Below are positions 58,080 to 64,000 of a stretch of DNA of 64,000 nt, in pieces. Position numbers and translations under genes: made by a program. The notes under the pieces are model-generated. The model was not told the origin of the DNA. It saw nothing but the letters and a program-made list of their open reading frames with translations, and did not search any database. This DNA is from Erodium maritimum (lineage: Eukaryota > Streptophyta > Magnoliopsida > Geraniales > Geraniaceae). The stretch is taken from the NCBI GenBank assembly GCA_963921825.1, contig OY997593.1:70044039-70108038 (forward strand). Direction: 5' to 3'. Every line of letters begins with the position of its first letter. The first letter of the stretch is position 1.

Positions 58080-60230
58080 TTCAGAGTTAGTTTGGGTATG
58101 TGAGTCTGCTCTGGTTTATCGAAACATCTATTCGGTGTCCTGGTGTTCAACAAGGGCGATCCCTACACGTGAAAAAAAGTGTTGTCCGGAGCAGATGACG
58201 TGGCGATGGCGTGCGGACGGATCTCTCTTCAGGTTTGGCTCTCGGGTCAGCCGAAAGGGATTGTACGGAGGACCTTAATGAGAGGCCCTGGAAGCCTCAG
58301 ATGATGGATCCTCAGGTACACGTACCTCAGTTGATTCCGCTTCCAACACCTGTGATGGTGATTTTGATTAGTTCAGGGATGGAGGTCCAGGGCGTTAGGG
58401 CCTACAGGTTCGTTTGAAGAGGACGGCGTCACGAGGACCAGTGACGAGCCAGCGGACTGGGATCTCTCTTCGGAACTCACAACGAGCTCATTCCAGGGAG
58501 GAACACGGTCGATGGCACCCTCTCTAGGTAGGGAGGGACGTTGGCGGTTATAGATGGGTCTTAGGGTTCCATCGCCTCGAGTAGAACCTCGGGCCTACAA
58601 TGGGACGAGGCGTGATGGTTCCCCGATGGGTACGGTCAGGGTACAGATCTACTCTAACATGCATGAGTGTTTGCATGCAAATGGTGTGGAGGACATTAAG
58701 GGCGTATGGGGGTTCTATCCATACGGGAGGTGATGGAACCCCTGACGGAACTCTGTGGTCGGAGGCTTAATTTCGCATATGTCGTGGCGGCACGGGTAAT
58801 GACGCCCAAGACGCTCTTCTTGAAATCCTTGATCGATTGGCTTGGGGAACTCTGAAAATAGCCGAATGTGGTGGTACGCCCTCTCGATGACGGTGCGGTG
58901 GGCTTTTTCTTTTGGTCAACGAAGGAAAGAGCTCGGGTGTTTACAAGGGAGCCTTGGGCTTTATGATAATCACTGGTACTTTTTGTGGACTTGCTACCGT
59001 AAATCCAACCTCAAGACATCATTTTTACTCCTCAGTATGGGCCCACACATCCAACTTCTTAGTAGGGGCCTAGGACCGAGGGGTCGGGTTTTGGCTAGGG
59101 AGCGCCCTACGCACCTACTTGGAAGTGGATGAAGACTCGGATGGAATGAGTTAGGGAGACTTCAGGCGGCTTCAAATGTGTGTGGATGTGCAACTCGCGC
59201 TATAATTCCAACTTTGGTCCGACTCTCTGAATCAGAGGTACTAATTCTCCTGCATATTTTCTATAAGCATTTATTGGACCATTGTTTCGGTTATAGCTAC
59301 ATCGTATATTTGGTATCAGCTTGTCAGTCGGGTCACGGGGATATAGTACCTTCACTCCGCTCCCCCACTGACCCGAGGTCGGCTGGATCACGTGTTCATC
59401 ACGATAGGGTGACACCGGGGACAAACTAGATTCATTTAGGAAGTGCCTTAGGCCATCAAATGGCAACAAGGCCAGGTGTCCAGAAGGAGAAATGGAAGAT
59501 GGCTGAGGAGAAGGCTGACTCCCCTAATCAAGTCATGTTTTTCCTATCAGGAGTGGTAATCCGATCCTGAAATCTAGCTCACGAGTCAGATCTTTTCCCA
59601 TCAAGGGTACACACTCGGGCACTCCGTGGGACTCCCCATTACGAGGAACATTTGCACTAACCCAATGGCCACTCCCACTCCTTCCCAAGAAGTCGAGCGG
59701 AAGCTCCCTCGCGACGAGACAGAAGCGACTAGCAGGGGAGATCCAAGACCTAAAGTTTGAGGGTTCTACACGCTCTGAAGGGGCACATCGAGCAGCGGTG
59801 TGGGCCGCAAGAACTCTCACCTTGTTCAATGAGGAGTTCGTAATCCAGTGGGGGTTGGCCAATAACACCGCCGCACTGAACGTATGGTGGTAGTGGTCCC
59901 ACCAAGTTCTGGCATAGTACTCTACTACCATTTCGGGAGCCAACACTCTCGCGTTCATGGAGCCTTACATCATTCAAGTACTACCCACACTGGGTCCTTG
60001 GAGGAATATTCAGTCCGTCTCAGTGGCAATCATCCATAAATAAGCCTGCTCTATCCTAGCTCCCCGTTTGGAGTCGTTGTACCGGTGTCTTCGGCCGCTA
60101 TTACATCATCGTCCTCTGAGCATTCTAGTGGAGCGTTTCGACTAATGAGCATATAATTTCGTACAATATGTTCCACGTTGATTGGACTTTTAGCATATAA
60201 TTTTTTTGATTTTTGGTTATTATGTTTTGG
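58080..60230 (+). mobile_element. ORF1-only LINE derivative, decayed
   Basis: Pieces of a DUF4283-type ORF1 are visible at about 58760-59130 (RLNFAYVVAARVMTPKTLFLK, SVWAHTSNFLVGA, DRGVGFWLGSAL). They match the element just downstream (FAMAAKVLTSKKVYLKSV, SVWARVSNLPVGAW, DVGFRVGNAL). The frames are broken several times. The 3' part (about 60090: GTACCGGTGTCTTCGGCCGC) matches the trailer of that same element. No endonuclease or RT was seen between ORF1 and the trailer. The 5' edge is approximate. Confidence 0.65.
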
Positions 60231-60278
60231 ATCGAGATTTTATTTGATTCAATATATAGTTATGCTTACAATTAAAAA

Positions 60279-62691
60279 TAATTATCAAAATCAAAAAGTA
60301 CACTGCTCAGCTAGGGTTTCTTTTACTCTGCTAGGGTTTAGTGATTTTTCGAGTTTCTCACCATTACCGATCATGAATACGGAGGGGAGGACATTGGAGT
60401 CGCTTGTCGTGTCCGGCGGGATGCCGGATGGGTGCGGGGAAGGAAACACGGAGGACTCAGGGATGGTAGGAGGCGCGGCCGTGGTTTTTGGGACAGTGTC
60501 GCTAGCGGCGGGAGAGAGCTGGTCCAGTCCAGCGCCGTCGAGCATGGATGGGTGATCACCCAAGCCGGCGGCATTCTCCCAGGGATGGTCGCCGAGTGAG
60601 GACGCTGATCCAGTGGAGTTCTCGGCGACGGAGGAGGTTGGCCGGGGCGTTGGAGCAAAGCCGCGTCGTGTACAGGGCGTCGGGCCACGGCTGAGGAAGA
60701 AGGTGGTCCGGCGTCCGGTGGTGCCGCCGGTGGAACAGACGATGACGGGCTCGGGGGATGAGTCGAGTAAACCACTCCGTGACAGGGCGGCGTTGATCTC
60801 GATCGTTATCTCATCGGCGACAGATTCGGAGGCAACGGAGTCGGAAGAGGCGGTGGCGTTGAGGCTACGGAAGGGCAAGGCGCCGATGGAGGCTAGGGTT
60901 CCGGCGAGGGGACGTGATATGGAATTGGGCCCGGGATTGATGGCAGAAGCACGTAAGTCGGGCTGGCAGCCGCGGATGGTCACAGGTCCAGGGGATTTGA
61001 GCGGGAACCCGCGTACGGGCTGGACCCAGGCTAGCCATGCCGATGTGGCCCAATGGGCTGCCCGATATGGGGCGGGCTCGGGTTGGCCCGGACATCGGAT
61101 GACTCTACCCGGACCGGATCAGTATTTGATGGGGTAGGGTTTTATCGGGTCAGACGCGGCTCCGGCTCTTGATGAAACGGACTTCAACCCGTTCGGCTCA
61201 CGGGGTTCTCCGGGATCTGGGAGGCCTGATCAGATGGGGTCCTGGACTCCCAAATGGGATCGATACGGATCAGGGAGGTAGTGGTACCAGTTCAAGAGGT
61301 CACAGGAAGGGGTAACCTATACCGTTTTGCAATGGCGGCCAAGGTTCTAACGTCGAAGAAGGTCTACTTGAAATCAGTGGTAGACAGGTTGGAAGACGTC
61401 TGGGGAATGAAAGTGGAAGCCAAACCCTTGGAAGTGGGTCTTATAGCTTTCTTCTTCAGGATAGCAAAGGAAAGGGAGAGGGTTCTTCTGGGGGAGCCAT
61501 GGTCGTTCTGGGACTCTCTTGTTCTATTTACAGACCTTCGAGCTCACATGCAGGTTCAGGACCTGAATTTCCATCACTTCTCGGTCTGGGCGCGGGTCTC
61601 CAACTTGCCAGTAGGGGCGTGGACAAGGGATGTGGGTTTCCGTGTGGGAAATGCCCTTGGTGTATGCCAGGGAGTGGATGTTGATAGGGATGGTTTCCGC
61701 TAGGGCGATTTTATGAAGATTAGGATTAGAGCGGACATCAGGGTCCCCCTGCAAAGCCAACTCTGATTTCGGCTATCGGTGTCTCAGGTACGTACCCGCT
61801 TGGTGATATCTTATGAACATTTGTCTGAACATTTCTTTGGATGTTGTTGTGCGGGCCATCTGTTCCCCGTCTGCCCAGTGGTGGTTGGTAAACGAGGGTC
61901 ATCGCTAAAGGCACCGGCGGACCCCAGATCTGGCTTAGAGAGAGCAAAACATGGGAAGGCTACGTCAGGCACAAACTGGACGTACCTTCGAGACTATAGG
62001 AGTGGGGGTGTCAGGATTGGAGAGCCAAGTACTCCTCCACAGGTTAAGGAGTCAAGGGTGCAGGGGCAACAAGACTACTATAGGGAGGAGGAGGCGCCGA
62101 CTGGGTGGCTCCCCAGGGAGATGTCTCCATCCCTGTCGGGGAAGAAGCGAGGTGAGGGGGAGGAGGAGCCTGAAGAGGAGACAGGATCCACAGAATCGGG
62201 GGAAGCAACGAATGTAGTGGCGGGGGTGGCAAGCACCCCCGCCTCCAGGAATGAGAGTCTGGAGACCCAGGAAGGGATTGGTCGACTGTATCCCCTTCCT
62301 GGCAGTTTGGTGCCATTGGTTCTGCCAACAGTCGATGAGATACTTCCCTGCCACTTCGGGGTCAACATTCCCGCGTTCTGGAGCCCTACACTTATCATTC
62401 AAGGGAGGACGACGCACGCTGACATACTGGGGGAGGTATCGGTCCACCACTGTTCGATGTTCAACTGATTTGCTCGATCAGTATTGATGGTTGAAGCATA
62501 CTGTATCGGTGTCCTTGGATGCTACCGCAGTCAACCCCCCGACCGCCTCTATGCATATGAGCACAATTCATTTCTCAACACTTCTGGTTATTTCCTTTTG
62601 AATTATTGCATTTTCTTTGTAAGGGGTTCGTCGACAGACGAACACCCAGGTACTTTTAATTATTAATGATATTTTCAGTTCCTCTAAAAAA
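60279..62691 (+). mobile_element. ORF1-only LINE (half-LINE), complete with target duplication
   Basis: A 2.4-kb insertion flanked by a perfect 17-bp duplication atgcttacaattaaaaa (60262-60278 and 62692-62708), with an A-rich 3' end. It has a leader with CTAGGGTTT, then an ORF1 in pieces: an acidic/basic N part (60375-61137), DUF4283 (61254-61703: NLYRFAMAAKVLTSKK, LGEPWSFWDSLVLFTDL, SVWARVSNLPVGAWTRDVGF), a zinc-knuckle-like segment (about 61825-61880, CCCAGHLFPVC, not a clean CCHC), and a tail (STPASRNESLETQEGIGRL). The trailer follows at once. Endonuclease and RT are absent, so it was mobilised in trans. A few frame breaks are present in ORF1. Confidence 0.8.
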
Positions 62692-62740
62692 ATGCTTACA
62701 ATTAAAAAAAAATCAATAGATTATAGCGAATTAAGCTTGT

Positions 62741-64000
62741 TTTTTTTTGAAATGGGTAACCGGAGACTTTCATTAATACCAAATGGTAATCAAACAGGAT
62801 GAGGCGTGACCGCCTCGGGTTCCAGATATTTGTCCGGGCCGACCGTAACAAGCTCGGCGGTCATGGACCCATAATATTAGCCCACTTGATATCGTGGGCA
62901 ACAACTCAAGACAACTCCCTACCGTCGTTCCAACATAACGAGGGAAAATAAACCAAGTTCTAAAATCCGCAAGGAGTAAAGCATCCCAACAAAAATATAA
63001 ATAATAACAATAAACAGAAATAATTGGTGTTGATACTGCAGGCTGGCTGGGACCTCCCAGGAGTGGCTGTCCCGGGTCTGTAGGTATAGTCTGGGACCGA
63101 CTCCACCCACCCCTGCTGGGGCAGATCATTCCTCCATCGGAGGCCGCTGGACCTCCGCTCCGTCTGCTCGATCCGTCCACTGAAAGGGCGGGTACCAGGG
63201 TTGCGGCTGGGTAATCGGATCTCCCCTCTGCTTCTTTGTCTCCGATGGGCGTGCATACATCGAACCACTTTTGGTCTTCAGAGTGGTCATCTTGACTTTG
63301 CCTCGGCTGGGCCCACCTTTCCCTAGACTCTCCTGGGGGTCCGTCTGATAGCCCCGTGGATCTGTCTCCCCTCCCTCCCTCATCATCGCATTGTATCCGG
63401 GGGCAGCTCGGATCACAGGGCGGATGTTAGCCAGGTAGTCAGGCTTTGTGGACTTGGGGGCGGTGTGGGTGCTCCATGGACACCCCCTACAAAATATTGG
63501 TCAACCATTCCCAGTTAACCTTAGCCAGGTAGTCAGGCTTCGAAGTGCCTGTAGTGGACGATTCAGCGCCCATGGTGATTTCCCTAGAACGGACCATAGA
63601 GTTCAGGGTGAGATCACTCAGACGGTACGTGATCGCCGGGTGTGATGCTGGGGGGTGCATTTCAGACCGTTTGCAGCAACCGGTCCACATCCAGGTCCCT
63701 CGGGACCAGGATAGAACTATCATATCGAATCTCCTACCGGCCAATCCCCACCAACGGGGTCTGGCAGTGCATTAACCTGTGTGTCAGCATGCCGCACCTG
63801 CGACAAATATCCACCACTCTTTCGTACTGTAGATCAATCACAACAGAGGAATCAGTACCTGGGAAGCGGAGTCGGGTTCTGCGCCGTAAGGGTCGAGACA
63901 GTTCCATACGAACCCTCATCCAAAGATGCCTATCCTCCCGTCGGACCGACGGGATTGGGGCTGACAGGATTTGCGTGCCTACGCTGCCCGCAACGAGACC
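62741..64000 (-). mobile_element. ORF1-only LINE derivative, runs off right edge
   Basis: On the - strand, 63919-63734 encodes the end of a DUF4283-type ORF1 with SSVVIDLQYERVVDICRRC and a zinc knuckle of exact C-x2-C-x4-H-x4-C spacing (CRRCGMLTHRLMHC). About 1 kb further the element ends in an A-run (T-run at 62741 on the + strand). No RT is present in that interval, so this too appears to be an ORF1-plus-trailer derivative, of a different family from its neighbour. The 5' part is outside the window. Confidence 0.68.

Overview
This is a stretch of nuclear DNA from a flowering plant, most likely a eudicot. The evidence is a CIN-class TCP transcription factor with a miR319 site, two CLE peptide genes, Ty1/copia and Ty3/gypsy remains, L1-type LINEs and PIF/Harbinger elements with their MITEs. 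I cannot name the species. Five host genes can be supported, all apparently single-exon and all on the + strand: a TCP4-like gene (23686-24582), two paralogous small proteins carrying KEN and D-box degron motifs (29916-30398 and 34490-34786), and two CLE prepropeptides (45727-46008 and 55227-55460). Most of the remaining sequence is mobile-element debris.

Layout. Positions 1-530 hold the 5' end of a Ty1/copia element on the - strand, running off the left edge. Positions 629-21080 are a nest of long solo LTRs of one Ty3/gypsy-like family, a decayed gypsy internal region, and LINE-derived retroposons. Positions 22720-27786 are the TCP locus: a Tourist-like MITE next to the predicted core promoter, the gene itself, and a tandem duplication of its 3' flank whose first copy contains a 1.9-kb Harbinger element. 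Positions 29916-34786 carry the degron-protein pair, separated by a LINE that keeps endonuclease and reverse transcriptase. Positions 36508-39398 are another solo LTR. Positions 39800-43440 hold a LINE fragment, a near-perfect 176-bp hairpin and a Harbinger transposase relic. Positions 45046-55460 hold the two CLE genes, separated by a retroposon that was hit by one solo LTR, which was in turn hit by another. Positions 58080-64000 are three LINE derivatives that have ORF1 (DUF4283 plus zinc knuckle) but no reverse transcriptase.

The most notable pattern is in the long-LTR family. Seven copies (six solo LTRs and one 3' LTR) share a small RNA-like hairpin about 290 nt from the LTR end. The five-base-pair stem is constant, and the tetraloop varies only as GTAA, GAAA or GCAA, so it always fits GNRA. 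The last ~42 nt of the LTR form a second, two-tier inverted repeat. The two LTR subfamilies are nested in each other in both orders, so their active periods overlapped. Other leads are the same MITE family in the promoters of the TCP and one CLE gene, ORF1-only half-LINEs, and the KEN/D-box/FR-tail protein pair, which resembles APC/C regulators in layout. Everything here was read by eye; no alignment, folding or database search was run.
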